The notes: generated by a model from the sequence alone, not told the origin. DNA of 37,822 nt from an uncultured Alphaproteobacteria bacterium (GCA_902521315.1 CABYRH010000011.1:1-37822), one strand, 5' to 3'. Counted from the stretch's first letter, positions 16,804 to 26,263 are shown. Made by a program: numbers and translations.

Positions 16804-17004
16804 ATGGATGACATAAACAAACTTATAGAAATTTTAAAAAATTTTGAACAAGAACATAGAGATCTTGATGAAATACTTTTAAGACTTCAAGAAAAAAATA
16901 CTGTAGATTTTTTACAAATTCAAAGGTTAAAAAAAAGAAAATTGATCTTAAAGGATAAAATATTAGAGATTCAAAATAAATTAGAGCCAGATAGTATAGC
17001 TTAA
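16804..17004 (+). CDS. DUF465 (YdcH-like) small coiled-coil protein
   Basis: This 66-residue, highly charged helical protein matches DUF465/YdcH. It has HRDLDEILLRLQE, then VDFLQIQRLKKRKLILKDKILEIQNKL, the conserved basic KKxKLxLKDxI segment. These proteins form small antiparallel coiled coils; the function is unknown. It stands alone on the plus strand, 44 bases from the divergent pfkA start, and its stop overlaps the convergent coq9 stop by 4 bases (TTAA). Confidence 0.85.
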   Translation: MDDINKLIEILKNFEQEHRDLDEILLRLQEKNTVDFLQIQRLKKRKLILKDKILEIQNKLEPDSIA

Positions 17005-17618
17005 GTTAAAAAACTTTTTAAAAATTTAGGAGCGTTATCTTTAATAAAAGATATTCTTTCCTTAATTTTTGGGATTTTTGATATTCTCTTAAGATTTTTA
17101 TCTATATTTTCTTCAACATACTTCATTTCTTTTGAAAAAAAAACGAATAAGGCGTTAGTATATACTCCTGATAAAATAAGTCTTTTTGTATAAAAATTGA
17201 AATCTGTTGAATTATCTCCAGCTAAATACCACATAATATTTACTGAATTATACAGACTTTTTTTGGATATTTTATTATTTGTGGGCAGCAAAAGATGGTT
17301 GAAGGTTTTTTTATAAAATTCTTTATCTTCATTTAATATATCAAATCGTAGTAATAATATTTTTTTTATTCTTTTATTAATTGGAAAATTAATTAAATTA
17401 ATTTTTTTTAATTTATGTTCAAGTTTTTCATTAATATTTTGAAGAGCATATTCTAATAAATCTATATATCCATCTGGAAAAAAATAGAATAAATCATTTT
17501 TTTCTATATTTTGTTTTTGTAACTGTGAAAATATTTCTGATGACCAGCCTTCAATTGATACAATTTTTTTTGCTTTAGTAAGAATATCTTCTTTTTTTTT
17601 ATTTTCTGTTTTGTTCAT
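17001..17618 (-). CDS. COQ9 family protein (ubiquinone biosynthesis accessory)
   Basis: The 205-residue protein has a TetR-like helical N-terminus and the COQ9 core MWYLAGDNSTDFNFYTKR at residues 129-146, followed by ILSGVYTNALFVF. COQ9 is a lipid-binding protein that presents ubiquinone intermediates to the COQ7 hydroxylase. The bacterial family was first named 'rpsU-divergently transcribed protein'. Here rpsU is indeed divergent, with only def in between, which supports the call. It is not a TetR regulator despite the fold, because the N-terminus lacks a convincing helix-turn-helix. Its start lies inside the end of def (20-base overlap). Confidence 0.85.
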   Translation of the reverse strand: MNKTENKKKEDILTKAKKIVSIEGWSSEIFSQLQKQNIEKNDLFYFFPDGYIDLLEYALQNINEKLEHKLKKINLINFPINKRIKKILLLRFDILNEDKEFYKKTFNHLLLPTNNKISKKSLYNSVNIMWYLAGDNSTDFNFYTKRLILSGVYTNALFVFFSKEMKYVEENIDKNLKRISKIPKIKERISFIKDNAPKFLKSFLT

Positions 17619-18129
17619 TTTTCCAAAAAGTTGTTATTTCTTTTTCAAAACCAAAAGCATTTTTATGTGCTAAGCGCGATGTATACAAAATACCGTTTAA
17701 ATGATCTACCTCATGTTGTACTACTCTTGCATGTAAGCCTTCAACTTCATTTTCAATCACTTTACCATCAAGATCAAATCCAGAATATTTAATTTTTTTA
17801 AATCTTCTAACTAAGCCTTGCATACCAGGAATAGATAAACAACCTTCCCAATCATCCTCAGTTTCTTTTCCAATAGGTGTAAAAGTAGGATTTATTAATG
17901 GTGTTATCTCAATTTTATCTTTCACTTCATTATCAGGATTACGAAATACTATTATTTGCTTTGAAATATGTACTTGGGGTGCTGCTAAACCTATACCGTT
18001 ATAGTCAAGCATTGTTTCAGACATATCATAAACTATTTGTTTTAGAGAATCTGATGAGAATTCTTTTATCTCAGAACATTCTTTTAGCAAGATTGGATGT
18101 CCGATTTTAGATATTTTGAGAATAGACAC
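17599..18129 (-). CDS. def: Peptide deformylase
   Basis: Def removes the formyl group from the initiator methionine of new proteins. All three motifs are present in the 176 residues: GIGLAAPQ at 45-52, EGCLS with metal ligand C97, and QHEVDH with H139, E140 and H143. The C-terminus is short. The start is GTG at 18129 and the N-terminus SILKISKIGHPIL aligns with the family; no in-frame ATG precedes it. It overlaps coq9 downstream by 20 bases. Deformylase is more often paired with fmt; here its partner is coq9, divergent from rpsU. Confidence 0.96.
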   Translation of the reverse strand: MSILKISKIGHPILLKECSEIKEFSSDSLKQIVYDMSETMLDYNGIGLAAPQVHISKQIIVFRNPDNEVKDKIEITPLINPTFTPIGKETEDDWEGCLSIPGMQGLVRRFKKIKYSGFDLDGKVIENEVEGLHARVVQHEVDHLNGILYTSRLAHKNAFGFEKEITTFWKNEQNRK

Positions 18130-18163
18130 ATTATAAATATAAGTATTTTTTCTAATATACCAA
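18130..18163 (-). promoter_or_regulatory. Candidate promoter for def-coq9
   Basis: On the minus strand TTGGTA (plus-strand 18158-18163) is followed after 16 bases by TATATT (18136-18141) and then directly by TATAAT (18130-18135), which abuts the GTG start. Using TATATT as -10 would place the transcription start at about the GTG, giving a leaderless message. In such AT-rich DNA the match could be chance. Confidence 0.3.
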
Positions 18164-18223
18164 TAGATTAATTCAATATATCCGTTTGCAAATAATATGA
18201 GTTTATGTTACTAGCCCGATCAA

Positions 18224-18421
18224 ATGACACTTTTTGTAAACGTAAAAGATAATAACGTAGAACAAGCAATCAGATCGCTTAAAAAGAAAATGCAGCGTGA
18301 AGGTTTGTATAAAGAAATGAAACTTCGTAAACATTATGAAAAACCTTGTTTGAAACGTGCTAGAGAAAAAGAAGAAAATATTAGAAGAGCAAGAAAATCA
18401 GCAAAAAGAAATAACGATTAA
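18224..18421 (+). CDS. rpsU: 30S ribosomal protein bS21
   Basis: The 65-residue basic protein has the bS21 signature [21 protein letters not shown], followed by [26 protein letters not shown]. bS21 sits near the anti-Shine-Dalgarno end of 16S rRNA and aids initiation. It is divergent from def-coq9 across 94 bases, the longest gap in the window. A poor -35/-10 pair (TTGCAA 18186-18191, TACTAG 18209-18214, 17-base spacer) is the best candidate promoter. Its stop shares a TTAA with the convergent pntB stop. Confidence 0.96.
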   Translation: MTLFVNVKDNNVEQAIRSLKKKMQREGLYKEMKLRKHYEKPCLKRAREKEENIRRARKSAKRNND

Positions 18422-19812
18422 GCAGATAAACTTTTTACTATATCCTCGCACATCTTTTTAGCATCTCCAAATAGCATAGTGGTATTATCTCTATAAAATA
18501 ATTCATTATCAACACCAGAATAGCCTGTTGCCATTGAACGTTTTACAAATAAAACACTTTGAGATTTTTCTACATCTAAAATTGGCATACCAAAAATAGG
18601 AGAGGACTCATCAGTTTTTGCAGCCGGATTGGTTACATCATTTGCACCAATAACAAAAGAAACCTCTGTCATAGGAAAATCATGATTAATTTCATCTAAT
18701 TCTAAGACTTCTTCATATGGAACATTAGCTTCAGCAAGCAATACATTCATATGACCTGGCATTCTTCCTGCAACTGGGTGTATTGCATATCTTACATCTA
18801 TTCCCTCTTTTTTTAGTATATCACCCATTTCTCTTAAAGCATGTTGAGCTTGTGCTACAGCCATTCCATATCCTGGTACTATAATTACAGAGTCTGCATT
18901 TTTCATTATATATGCCGCATCCTCTGCATTACCTTGTTTAACAATTTTATCAGAGTTATCTTTACTAGCACTAGTGTCTTGCTCACCACCAAAACCTCCT
19001 AAAACAACATTAATAATGGATCTATTCATCCCTTTACTCATTATATAACTTAATATAGCGCCAGACGCTCCTACAAGAGCACCAGTTATAATTAAGAGAT
19101 TATTACTTAAGGTAAATCCTATGCCACAAGCAGCCCAACCTGAATAAGAGTTTAGCATAGAAACGACAACTGGCATGTCAGCTCCACCGATGGGAATTAC
19201 CACAAGAAATCCTAATAATATTGAAACGATAACTATTGTCCAAAAGATTGTTGGAGATTGTTTAATTACAAATAAAACAATTAAGAAAATAATTATTAAG
19301 AAAATTAGTGCATTGATAAGATGTTGAAACTTAAAAACAATAGGTTTTCCAGAAATGGTTCCTTGTAATTTTCCAAAAGCTAAAACAGAACCAGAAAAAG
19401 TAATAGCACCGATAAATGTTCCAATACTCATTTCAACTAAACTAGCAGTTTTAATTGATCCAACTTTTCCAATACTAAAAGCTACAGGATCATAGAATGC
19501 AGCAGCAGCAACAAATACAGCAGCTAAACCTACTAAGCTATGAAAAGCTGCTACCAATTGAGGTAATGCTGTCATTTCAATTCTAAGAGCAATAAATGAA
19601 CCTATGGCACCACCAATAAGTATCGCGGCTCCAATTTCATAATAACTAAGAACAGATTTAAACATTAATGTTGTGAAAACTGCTATGATCATTCCAATGA
19701 TACCAAAAATGTTACCCATTCTTGAAGATTCAGGGTGAGATAAACCTCTTAAAGCAAAGATAAATAATAACGCAGAAATTAAATATAATATCGCAACCAT
19801 GTTAGAAGACAT
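18418..19812 (-). CDS. pntB: Proton-translocating NAD(P)+ transhydrogenase, beta subunit
   Basis: PntB carries most of the membrane channel (dII) and the NADP(H)-binding dIII domain. The 464 residues show about nine hydrophobic helices in the first 285 residues, then dIII with [21 protein letters not shown], the [27 protein letters not shown] region, and a late [18 protein letters not shown]. The enzyme uses the proton gradient to reduce NADP+ with NADH. It is last in the operon, starts by a one-base overlap with pntA2, and its stop overlaps that of rpsU. Confidence 0.97.
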   Translation of the reverse strand: MSSNMVAILYLISALLFIFALRGLSHPESSRMGNIFGIIGMIIAVFTTLMFKSVLSYYEIGAAILIGGAIGSFIALRIEMTALPQLVAAFHSLVGLAAVFVAAAAFYDPVAFSIGKVGSIKTASLVEMSIGTFIGAITFSGSVLAFGKLQGTISGKPIVFKFQHLINALIFLIIIFLIVLFVIKQSPTIFWTIVIVSILLGFLVVIPIGGADMPVVVSMLNSYSGWAACGIGFTLSNNLLIITGALVGASGAILSYIMSKGMNRSIINVVLGGFGGEQDTSASKDNSDKIVKQGNAEDAAYIMKNADSVIIVPGYGMAVAQAQHALREMGDILKKEGIDVRYAIHPVAGRMPGHMNVLLAEANVPYEEVLELDEINHDFPMTEVSFVIGANDVTNPAAKTDESSPIFGMPILDVEKSQSVLFVKRSMATGYSGVDNELFYRDNTTMLFGDAKKMCEDIVKSLSA

Positions 19813-20129
19813 TATTCTTTTTCCTTTGTTTTTTTAGTTTTTTTCTTAAACATCGAGAGCATTCGATATGTTACTAAGAAACCTCCAAAAATATTAACTG
19901 AAGCTAATACAACACCAATTAATCCAAAAATTTTTGAAGTATCAAAACCTTGGGGACCGGCTGCCAATATTGCACCAACTATAATTACACTTGATATTGC
20001 ATTTGTCACACCCATCAATGGACTATGTAAAGCAGGAGTAACTGACCAAACTACATAATAACCAATAATACAAGCTAAGAAAAATACTGTTAGTCCAATA
20101 ACAAAAACTTCTGAAGAATGTGCTTCCAT
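19812..20129 (-). CDS. NAD(P)+ transhydrogenase, alpha subunit membrane part (PntA2/PntAB)
   Basis: The 105-residue protein has three hydrophobic helices and the conserved VVWSVTPALHSPLMGVTNAISSVIIVGA segment of the alpha-subunit C-terminal domain, ending in a lysine-rich cytoplasmic tail. Its separation from the soluble NAD-binding part is the Rhodospirillum-type three-subunit arrangement; in E. coli the two are fused. It starts one base after the pntA1 stop and overlaps pntB by one base. Confidence 0.95.
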   Translation of the reverse strand: MEAHSSEVFVIGLTVFFLACIIGYYVVWSVTPALHSPLMGVTNAISSVIIVGAILAAGPQGFDTSKIFGLIGVVLASVNIFGGFLVTYRMLSMFKKKTKKTKEKE

Positions 20130-20130
20130 A

Positions 20131-21252
20131 TTACTTAAATTGCTCCAATATTACATCTCCGTCATGCGTTAGCAAAACAGAATTAATTATCTCATCATTA
20201 AAATCAAAATTTATTTTTTTATTTTCTTTGTCTATTAATAAACTTAAGAAGTTAAAAATATTTTTAGCATACAGTGCTGAGGCATCTTTAGCCACTCTTC
20301 CAGGAACATTTCCATAACCAACGATTTTTACTCCATTATGCAATACTATTTCATTCATTTTACTTAAAGGGCAATTACCACCTGCTTCCACAGCTAAATC
20401 AATTACTACTGAACCTGGTACCATCGAAGAAACCATTTCCTCTGTAATTAAAACTGGTGCTTTTTTTCCAGGAATAAGAGCTGTACAAATTACTATGTCT
20501 TGTTTTGAAACTGTTTCAGCTATCAATTGAGCTTGTTTTTTCTTATAATCTTCACTCATTTCCTTTGCATAACCACCTGCGGTTTCAGCATTTTGAGCTT
20601 CATCATCTTCAACCATTATGAATTTTCCGCCAAGACTTTCAACTTGTTCCTTAGTTGCTGCTCTTACATCAGTGGCAGACACTACTGCGCCAAGCCTTTT
20701 TGCTGTTGCTATAGCTTGTAAACCCGCAACTCCTACACCAAGGATCATAACTTTTGCTGGATTTACTCTTCCGGCCGCAGTCATCATCATTGGAAAAGCT
20801 TTTCCAAATTGCTCTGCTGCATCAATTACACTTCTATACCCCGCTAAGTTAGCTTGGGATGATAAAACATCCATACTTTGTGCTCTACTTATTCTAGGAA
20901 TTAATTCCATACAGCAAGATGATATTTTGTTTTTGTTTAAATTAGAAAATTCTGATTTATTTTCGTATGGATTTAAAATTCCAATAAGTAATGAATTACT
21001 TTTTAAGTTATTTATATCATCAGTACTTGGCATTCTAACACATAAACAAACATCAGCCTTCAAGCATTCAGATCTCGTAACAATTTTTGCTCCAGCTTCT
21101 TCATAATTTGAATTTTGATAACCTGAAGTTTCTCCCGCTCCATTTTCAATTATAACTTCAAAACCTAGTCTAGAAAAAAGCTTTACAGATTCAGGGGAAA
21201 TAGAGACTCTTGTCTCATTGTTATCATTTTCTTTAATAGCAGATAAGAGCAT
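20131..21252 (-). CDS. NAD(P)+ transhydrogenase, alpha subunit NAD-binding part (PntA1/PntAA)
   Basis: The 373-residue soluble dI subunit begins with the alanine-dehydrogenase/PNT fold (NDNNETRVSISPESVKLFSRLGFEVIIENGAG). It carries RISRAQSMDVLSSQANLAGYRSV, the NAD-binding GVGVAGLQAIATAKRLGAVVSATDVR, and VIDLAVEAGGNCP. These are the standard PntAA landmarks. It binds NAD(H) and passes hydride to NADP in PntB. It is 6 bases after the ABC1-kinase stop and is followed directly by pntA2 and pntB. Confidence 0.96.
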   Translation of the reverse strand: MLLSAIKENDNNETRVSISPESVKLFSRLGFEVIIENGAGETSGYQNSNYEEAGAKIVTRSECLKADVCLCVRMPSTDDINNLKSNSLLIGILNPYENKSEFSNLNKNKISSCCMELIPRISRAQSMDVLSSQANLAGYRSVIDAAEQFGKAFPMMMTAAGRVNPAKVMILGVGVAGLQAIATAKRLGAVVSATDVRAATKEQVESLGGKFIMVEDDEAQNAETAGGYAKEMSEDYKKKQAQLIAETVSKQDIVICTALIPGKKAPVLITEEMVSSMVPGSVVIDLAVEAGGNCPLSKMNEIVLHNGVKIVGYGNVPGRVAKDASALYAKNIFNFLSLLIDKENKKINFDFNDEIINSVLLTHDGDVILEQFK

Positions 21253-21258
21253 GAGTTC

Positions 21259-22602
21259 TTATATTGATAGGTTTGCTAAATTTAAAGCTTTTTGTTGGTT
21301 TTTCATTAATTTTTTTGAGTTAAAATCTTGAATGAGTTCATGAAATATTCTGTACCAATTTACTTCTGCTTTTAAATGCATAAATACTGAACCTAGTCCC
21401 ACTGCTGCTCTATCCATGAACACAAATTCTTTTGGAGGTTTAACACCGCCTAGTTTTTTAAGTTCTTGATGAACTTCAGATGCAATTTGAGCTCCATATA
21501 TACCACTGTCACTTTCTTGTATTTTTTGAACTTTATCTTCCATCAAAGGTGAATATAAAAATCCTGCCCATTTATTTAATACTTTTAATTTCTCTTTGGT
21601 AATATCTGTAAATCCCCATTGCTCATAAGCATGGACTGCCTTTGAATTATCATTTTCCTGAAGAGCAAAGTATAGATCAATTACACCTTGAATGAAATTA
21701 CCATTAAAAATTCTCATACAACCAAAGTCATATATATTAATACTAAGGTCTTTTTTTTGTACAGAATAATTTCCTAAATGTGGATCTCCGTGAAGCACTC
21801 CATATTCAAAGAATGGCTTATACCACGCTTTATACATATTAGCAGCTAATGTATTTCTTGTTTCTTTAGCAGATTTTTTAAAATTCAAAATAGGTTCCCC
21901 ATCCAGCCAACTCATAGTAAGCAATCTCTTTGTAGATAATTTATCATAGGTTTTTGGAACATGAACAAAATTTATATTTGAAAATATATTTCTAAATACA
22001 GCCATTAACTTTTTTTCTCTTTCGTAATCTAGCTCTTCTTTAAGTCTGTCAGTAATTTCTTTGTATACTTCATCAGTTTTGATGGCTTTATTATAAGACT
22101 GATAAATTGAAAAAATCATTTTTAATTGTGAAAGATCAGCACTAACTGCTGAAGCCATGTCTGGATATTGGAGTTTGCAAGCAACTATATCATCATTTTT
22201 TATTTTAGCTTTATGTACTTGACCTAGAGAAGCTGCTCTTGTTGCTTCTTTATCAAACTCAATAAAATTATTTTGCCAGTCCTGCTTTAATTCTGCAGCC
22301 ATTCTTCTTTTAACAAATAACCATCCCATCGGTGGAGCATTAGATTGTAAATGCATAAGCTCTTGTGCGTACTCATCAGGAAGTAGATCAGGTATAGTTG
22401 CTGATAATTGTGCCACTTTCATTAATGGCCCTTTAATACTTCCAAGAGCAGCTCTTATTTCTGAAGCATGTTTTTCTTTATCTAATTTAACACCTAAATA
22501 TCTTTGACTTGCAAGTTTAGTGGCTAATTTTCCAACAACACCCCCAACTTTGGCATACCTGGTAAGTTGTTTTGTTAGAGATTTTGCTTCTTTATCTTTC
22601 AT
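21259..22602 (-). CDS. ABC1/AarF/UbiB-family protein kinase-like protein
   Basis: I chose the ATG at 22602 (447 residues); a TTG one codon earlier is possible. The protein has the ABC1 kinase-like fold: MKVAQLSATIPDLLPDEY in place of KxGQ (glycine replaced by alanine), an alanine-rich loop AASLGQVHKA, lysine in VACKLQYPDMASAVSADL, catalytic HGDPHLGNY and metal-binding YDFGCMRIF. Relatives (UbiB, COQ8) support ubiquinone synthesis or lipid homeostasis by an ATPase-like activity. It lies between pepF and the transhydrogenase genes, with gaps of 5 and 6 bases, and is probably co-transcribed. Another ubiquinone-linked gene, coq9, is 4 kb away. Its exact role is not fixed. Confidence 0.88.
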   Translation of the reverse strand: MKDKEAKSLTKQLTRYAKVGGVVGKLATKLASQRYLGVKLDKEKHASEIRAALGSIKGPLMKVAQLSATIPDLLPDEYAQELMHLQSNAPPMGWLFVKRRMAAELKQDWQNNFIEFDKEATRAASLGQVHKAKIKNDDIVACKLQYPDMASAVSADLSQLKMIFSIYQSYNKAIKTDEVYKEITDRLKEELDYEREKKLMAVFRNIFSNINFVHVPKTYDKLSTKRLLTMSWLDGEPILNFKKSAKETRNTLAANMYKAWYKPFFEYGVLHGDPHLGNYSVQKKDLSINIYDFGCMRIFNGNFIQGVIDLYFALQENDNSKAVHAYEQWGFTDITKEKLKVLNKWAGFLYSPLMEDKVQKIQESDSGIYGAQIASEVHQELKKLGGVKPPKEFVFMDRAAVGLGSVFMHLKAEVNWYRIFHELIQDFNSKKLMKNQQKALNLANLSI

Positions 22603-22607
22603 CAATT

Positions 22608-24404
22608 TTATTCTTCTAATTGGTCAATTAAATTCTCAATAACATTAACTCCTTTTTGCCAAAAATCTTTTTTCTTCGGATTTAAACCAAAAGGCTTCAA
22701 TAGTTTATCATATGTATCACTTCCACCACTCTCTAACAAAGTAATGTATTTGTCTTCAAATTTAGGTAGTTTACTTTCGTAAACGTTAAAAAGAGAATTA
22801 ACAAGACAATCACCAAAAGCATATGCATAAACATAAAATGGTGAATGAATAAAATGGGGTATGTAGCTCCAGAAATATTTGTAATCATCATTAAATTTTA
22901 TTGAAGGTCCTAAACTTTTCTTTTGAACATCAATCCAAATTTCACAAATTTCGTCAACACTTAATTCTTTTATTTTTCTTTGATCATGAATACGTTTTTC
23001 AAATTCAAAAAATGCAATCTGCCTCACAACAGTGTTTAACATATCTTCAACTTTGTTTGCTAAGAGCCCCTTACGTTCATTTTCTTTTGTAGTAATAGAT
23101 AAAAGAGATTTAAAAGTTAACATTTCTCCAAAAACACTTGCAGTTTCAGCAAGGGTTAATGGTGTTGAAGAGTTAAAATAAGTCTGTTTTTTTCCTGCTA
23201 AATATTGATGAATTCCATGTCCAAGTTCATGTGCAAGAGTTGCTATATCTCTTGCTTTACCCTGGTAATTTACAAGTATAAATGGATGAGCTGATGGAAC
23301 GGTAGAAGCAGCAAAGGCGCCAGGAGATTTACCCGCGATTACTGGAGCGTGTATCCATGAATTATCAAAAAATTTATTTACAATATTTCCTGCTCTCTTA
23401 TCAAAATTTGAATATGCATCAGTTACAATTTGTCTTGCATCTTTCCATGAATAAATACTTTGAGATTGAAAAGGAAGAGGTGCATTCCTGTCCCAATACA
23501 TTAGAGATTTCTTTTTTAGCCATTTAGATTTTATTTTATAATAACGATGAGCAATTTTTGGATAATTTTCTTTTATTGTTTCAGTTAAAGCTTCTACAAC
23601 TTCATCTTCAACAACATTAGATAAATTTCTTGAACTTACCGGATTTGGCAATCCTCTCCATTTATCATTTATTGATTTGTCTTTTGCAAGATTATTAGTA
23701 ATAGATGTAAATAAACTAATATTATCTTTTAAAACAGCAGATACTACTTCGGCTGATTTTTTACGATTTGACTCTTTTTTGTCAGAAAGAAAATAAAAGA
23801 TTTCAGCGCTAGATAAATTTTTTCCCTTAAAAGGAAATTTTAGCGATGCAATTGTATCATCAAATAGTCTAATCCAGGCTGATCTAGAGGTAATACTTTT
23901 TTCTTGAAGTAGTTTTTCTGTTTTAACATCTAATTGATAAGGTTTAAATTTTCGAATATTTTTTATCCAGTTTTTGTAAATTTTAAGTTTTCTATCAGCA
24001 TAAATTTTTTTTAAATTTTTTTCAGAAATTTCATTTATCTCAAGACTAAAGAAGACAATTGGGGAGGCAATATTTGTTATTTGCTCCTGCATTTGTTGAT
24101 AAAAAATTTTATTCTTTTCATTGTTACCATCCTCTGCAACTAATAAATGTGCATAAGACATAATTTTATCTATTTTTGTATCAATATGCTCTAACTCTAT
24201 GATGGCTTTTAAAAGTTGATTGGAACTAATCTTAGAAATTTTGGATGCGTATTTTTTCTCAAATTTCTTAGTCGATATTCTGAGCTTATTTAAATCATTA
24301 TTGAGCTTCTTCGCTTTTGGCGATTCATATAAGTCCTTTAAATTCCAAATTGGTAGTTTACCAAGGGTATTTTTTGTTGAATTTTGATAATTTTTTTGTT
24401 TCAT
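22608..24404 (-). CDS. Oligoendopeptidase F-type M3 metallopeptidase
   Basis: This 598-residue M3B-family peptidase has the zinc motif in LAHELGHGIHQYLAG (HExxH) and the downstream glutamate in LAETASVFGEMLTFK. Its N-terminal half is helical and begins with LGKLPIWNLKDLYESP, as in the PepF/M3 group. No signal peptide is visible, so it probably acts in the cytoplasm on short peptides. It is first in a five-gene leftward operon (pepF, abc1, pntA1, pntA2, pntB) and divergent from the acyl-CoA ligase gene, 56 bases away. Confidence 0.93.
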   Translation of the reverse strand: MKQKNYQNSTKNTLGKLPIWNLKDLYESPKAKKLNNDLNKLRISTKKFEKKYASKISKISSNQLLKAIIELEHIDTKIDKIMSYAHLLVAEDGNNEKNKIFYQQMQEQITNIASPIVFFSLEINEISEKNLKKIYADRKLKIYKNWIKNIRKFKPYQLDVKTEKLLQEKSITSRSAWIRLFDDTIASLKFPFKGKNLSSAEIFYFLSDKKESNRKKSAEVVSAVLKDNISLFTSITNNLAKDKSINDKWRGLPNPVSSRNLSNVVEDEVVEALTETIKENYPKIAHRYYKIKSKWLKKKSLMYWDRNAPLPFQSQSIYSWKDARQIVTDAYSNFDKRAGNIVNKFFDNSWIHAPVIAGKSPGAFAASTVPSAHPFILVNYQGKARDIATLAHELGHGIHQYLAGKKQTYFNSSTPLTLAETASVFGEMLTFKSLLSITTKENERKGLLANKVEDMLNTVVRQIAFFEFEKRIHDQRKIKELSVDEICEIWIDVQKKSLGPSIKFNDDYKYFWSYIPHFIHSPFYVYAYAFGDCLVNSLFNVYESKLPKFEDKYITLLESGGSDTYDKLLKPFGLNPKKKDFWQKGVNVIENLIDQLEE

Positions 24405-24444
24405 ATTTTACTATTTCGATATAGGTCTAATATCAAAGCTTTGT

Positions 24445-24452
24445 AGGGAGGA
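24445..24452 (+). promoter_or_regulatory. Strong Shine-Dalgarno sequence before the acyl-CoA ligase
   Basis: AGGGAGGA lies 8 bases before the ATG at 24461. Nearly every other start in the window has no such sequence, so this one fixes the start and suggests a distinctly efficient initiation site. Confidence 0.75.
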
Positions 24453-24460
24453 CAGATAGC

Positions 24461-26263
24461 ATGATTGTTAATTTTGACGAGTTTAATAGCATACCAGGTG
24501 TATTTTATCATCAAGCAAATAATCTGAAAAATCAACCATATTTATGGAAGAAAGAGAATGATAAATATGTTTCTTTAAGCTGGTCACAAGTAAAAGAACA
24601 AGTCGAAAGTTTAGCAACATACTTAAAAGATCTAGGAATTTTAGAAGGAGATAGAGTATTAATTTTATCTGAAAATAGGCCTGAATGGCAAATCACGGAT
24701 TTAGCAATAATGTCCATAGGAGCAATTTCAGTGCCTGCCTATACAACAAGCACAACCAACGACTATAGATATATTATTGAACATTCTGGTGCAAGATGTG
24801 CCATCGTATCTTCACACGAGTTAATGAAAAAGGTTCTGCCTGCAATAGAAAAAATTTCACATTGTCAAAACGTAATTAAAATTAATGATGACAATGAAAC
24901 TTATAAAGAAGTTGCAAATATTTTATCTTACAATAAAATTATAAATGATAATTTAGAAAAAAGTAAAAATTCTAATAAAATTGAAGAGTTATCTAAAAAT
25001 TTTAAAAGAAAAGATACCGCTTGTATTATTTATACTTCAGGGACTGGCGGCAATCCTAAGGGAGTGATGTTAAGTCATGGAGCCATGCTGAGAAACTGCG
25101 CTTCCTGTGATAAATTACTTGAAAGTCTTACCAATGATTTAACAAAAGAAATTAGATATTTATCATGGCTGCCATTATCACATTCATATGAGCATACTTT
25201 ACAATTTTTAGAAATGGGTCAAGGTGCACAAATCTATTATGCTGAAAGTATAGATAAATTATTATTAAATATGGCTGAAGCAGCACCACATTTTATGACA
25301 GCTGTTCCAAGGTTTTATGATTCTTTACACACACGTATTTCACAAGGACTAAAAAACCAAAGTAAATTAAGTCAACGCTTCTTTGCAATTACATTAAATT
25401 TAGGAAAGAAAAAATATTTTGGTGAGCAGATGAGCTTCTCTGAAAGATTTATGAATGGATTGATGGATAGGATAGTAAGAAAAAAAGTTAAGAAAAGATT
25501 TGGTGGAAGTCTCAGAGCATTGATATCAGGAGGTGCAGCACTAAATTTTGAAGTTGGATTATACCTAAGCGCCCTTGGTCTTCCCCTACTTCAAGGTTAT
25601 GGACAAACTGAAACAGCTCCTGTTATTTCTGCAAACCCTCCTGAAAAAATTAAATTAGATACTGTTGGTAAAGTTCTTCAAGGAAATGAAGTAAAAATTT
25701 CTAAAGATGGAGAAATTTTAGCTCGTGGTGAACTAATTATGAATGGTTATTGGAATGATCCTGAATCAACTAATAAAACTATAATAGATGGATGGGTTCA
25801 TACAGGTGATATAGGTGAGTTTGATGAAGAAGATTATTTAAAGATAACGGATAGGAAAAAAGATATTATTGTAAATGCTGGTGGAGATAATATTTCTCCA
25901 TCAAGAATAGAGGCAAAACTAGATATTGAACCTGAAATTGCTCAATCAATGTTATATGGAGATTTCAAAAATTACCTAGTTGCAATACTAGTACCTAATA
26001 AAGATTTAGCTTTAGAATGGGCAAAAGAAAATAATCTTGAAGGTGATTTAAATAAAATAATTCAAGATTCTTCATTTAATAAAAAAATGAAAGAAGTTGT
26101 AGATAAAGTCAATAAAAGCCTTTCTAGCATAGAACAAATAAGAAAGTTTATTTTAATTGATCACGAGTTTACAATTGAAAACAATATGATGACACCTTCC
26201 ATGAAAGTAAGAAGATTTAAAGTTAAAGAGATGTATGGAGAAAATTTAGAGAAACTATATTAA
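24461..26263 (+). CDS. Long-chain acyl-CoA synthetase (AMP-forming)
   Basis: The 600-residue ANL-family enzyme has the AMP-binding P-loop IIYTSGTGGNPKGVMLSHG, a linker WLPLSHSYEHTL, YGQTETAPV, GWVHTGDIGEFDEEDYLKITDRKKD, and the C-terminal catalytic lysine region near the end (MTPSMKVRR). It forms an acyl-adenylate and then acyl-CoA; size and motifs fit long-chain fatty acid ligases of the FadD15/FAA type, but chain length cannot be read from the sequence. No transmembrane segment is obvious. Its start has a strong ribosome binding site, and its stop overlaps the convergent DUF1244 gene by 4 bases. Confidence 0.93.
   Translation: MIVNFDEFNSIPGVFYHQANNLKNQPYLWKKENDKYVSLSWSQVKEQVESLATYLKDLGILEGDRVLILSENRPEWQITDLAIMSIGAISVPAYTTSTTNDYRYIIEHSGARCAIVSSHELMKKVLPAIEKISHCQNVIKINDDNETYKEVANILSYNKIINDNLEKSKNSNKIEELSKNFKRKDTACIIYTSGTGGNPKGVMLSHGAMLRNCASCDKLLESLTNDLTKEIRYLSWLPLSHSYEHTLQFLEMGQGAQIYYAESIDKLLLNMAEAAPHFMTAVPRFYDSLHTRISQGLKNQSKLSQRFFAITLNLGKKKYFGEQMSFSERFMNGLMDRIVRKKVKKRFGGSLRALISGGAALNFEVGLYLSALGLPLLQGYGQTETAPVISANPPEKIKLDTVGKVLQGNEVKISKDGEILARGELIMNGYWNDPESTNKTIIDGWVHTGDIGEFDEEDYLKITDRKKDIIVNAGGDNISPSRIEAKLDIEPEIAQSMLYGDFKNYLVAILVPNKDLALEWAKENNLEGDLNKIIQDSSFNKKMKEVVDKVNKSLSSIEQIRKFILIDHEFTIENNMMTPSMKVRRFKVKEMYGENLEKLY

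Noticed and set aside
17003..17019. AAGTT-AAAA-AACTT hairpin after DUF465 as a terminator
   Set aside because: The stem has five base pairs with a single G-C pair, too weak to separate from chance in this AT-rich sequence.
17520..17618. TetR-type regulator
   Set aside because: The N-terminal helices recall TetR, but the C-terminal core MWYLAGDNSTDFNFYTKR and the rpsU context identify COQ9.
20618..21106. 162-residue open frame on the plus strand
   Set aside because: It lies fully antisense within pntA1, whose protein matches its family throughout; the antisense translation looks like no known family.
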